A stretch of 33,479 bases of DNA, taken from NCBI RefSeq assembly GCF_000427295.1, contig NZ_ATNM01000185.1, positions 1-33,479 on the forward strand, given 5' to 3'. Made by a program: the position numbers and the translations under genes. Every line of letters begins with the position of its first letter. Position 1 is the stretch's first letter. This stretch comes from Cyclobacterium qasimii M12-11B. Its GTDB lineage: Bacteria > Bacteroidota > Bacteroidia > Cytophagales > Cyclobacteriaceae. Positions 33,111 to 33,479 of this stretch are shown here, piece by piece. The notes below the pieces were generated by a model, which saw only the letters and a list, made by a program, of their open reading frames with translations, was not told the DNA's origin and ran no database searches.

Positions 33111-33410
33111 TCTCAAAGGGGTTGCAGCCTAATAAATATGCCACTCCTACGGAGTTTAAATCCTATTCTAACTGATCCTATTTTCTATAATCTTGGCACC
33201 CCTTAGGGTTCGAAAAATATTATACCCTTTTTTAAATACCTGAAGACCTGCATATTCCACTTCGGCAGGCTCACAATTTCCACAATTACCTGAATTCTAA
33301 ATATTGCATAACCAAATTCAAAATGTCCTAAGCCAAATCCCGAAGGGATGATAGGATTATAGAACCAAAATCCATCTCAAATCCAAACCCCAAAGGGGTG
33401 ACACAATACC
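33111..33410. repeat. Cluster of REP-like palindromic units
   Basis: Five related units share a small palindromic head with a three- or four-base centre, often followed by an AT-rich tail such as ATTATAGAA: TCTCAAAGGGGTT (33111-33123, imperfect), ACTCC-TAC-GGAGT (33143-33155), ACCC-CTTA-GGGT (33198-33209, tail on the opposite strand), ATCCC-GAA-GGGAT (33337-33349) and ACCCC-AAA-GGGGT (33387-33399). Units two and three face each other, as in REPIN-type pairs. ATCCTATT is repeated directly at 33160 and 33175. Such elements are usually mobilised by RAYT (Y1-type) transposases elsewhere in the genome; none is in this window. Confidence 0.65.
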
Positions 33411-33479
33411 GCGTTTTCTGTGAAAAAACTATGGCTTATACTTGACTATTATCAATGATTCGAATAATATCTTATTTTT

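Larger units (their letters stand above)
32965..33479. other. Right-edge intergenic region with terminator and repeats
   Basis: A 515-base stretch without a gene. It holds the terminator of the preceding gene and a cluster of REP-like palindromic repeats. A short motif CTTCGGCAGGCTCA near 33260-33273 resembles another dispersed Bacteroidota repeat. Confidence 0.7.

Noticed and set aside
33111-33410. CRISPR-like array of repeats
   Set aside because: Units vary in sequence, orientation and spacing, and there are no cas genes; the pattern fits REP-like elements.

Overview
The window looks like chromosomal DNA of a Bacteroidota member, most likely order Cytophagales and family Cyclobacteriaceae (inference, no search run). 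Supporting signs are a SusC/SusD outer-membrane pair, a DnaE with a fused N-terminal proofreading exonuclease, Bacteroidota-style lipoproteins, many Tat-exported periplasmic enzymes, a carotenoid operon (CruF, CrtZ and a CarH-like MerR regulator), AT-rich spacers and weak Shine-Dalgarno sites.

Layout. 1-5.9 kb (minus): a short FecR-like peptide, a SusC-type TonB-dependent receptor and a SusD-type lipoprotein, closed by a strong terminator, with an orphan C-terminal-like fragment at the left edge. 6.1-7.9 kb (plus): a secreted metallophosphoesterase lipoprotein. 8.3-13.0 kb (plus): dnaE and trxA, ending in a bidirectional terminator. 13.1-20.0 kb (minus): a tight six-gene operon of exported proteins: a PQQ-type beta-propeller dehydrogenase with cytochrome c tail, a CBM9-like protein, a COG3964-type amidohydrolase, a secreted RidA, a Tat-exported SelA-like PLP enzyme and a second amidohydrolase. 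20.6-22.7 kb (minus): cruF, crtZ and the merR-type regulator. 22.8-27.3 kb: a DUF4286 protein, an unknown protein, a large M14 zinc carboxypeptidase and a TIGR01777 SDR protein. 27.7-29.4 kb (plus): a CLC transporter with fluoride-type features and a degenerate acyl-carrier-like protein. 29.7-33.0 kb: two Tat-exported Gfo/Idh/MocA oxidoreductases around a GNAT acetyltransferase. 33.1-33.4 kb: a cluster of REP-like palindromic repeats.

The most interesting region is the 13.1-20.0 kb operon. It places an amine-lyase-type PLP enzyme, an imine deaminase (RidA) and two deacylase-type amidohydrolases together in the periplasm, beside a redox enzyme. A plausible reading is that an acylated amino compound is deacylated, deaminated by elimination, the imine is cleared by RidA, and a polyol/sugar-like product is oxidised with electrons passed to cytochrome c. 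One amidohydrolase has a tyrosine where its paralogue has the expected metal-ligand histidine. Two neighbouring genes in the operon are each broken by an apparent missing base in a short homopolymer, and adding one base restores a clean signal peptide in one and the second half of the cytochrome c domain in the other.
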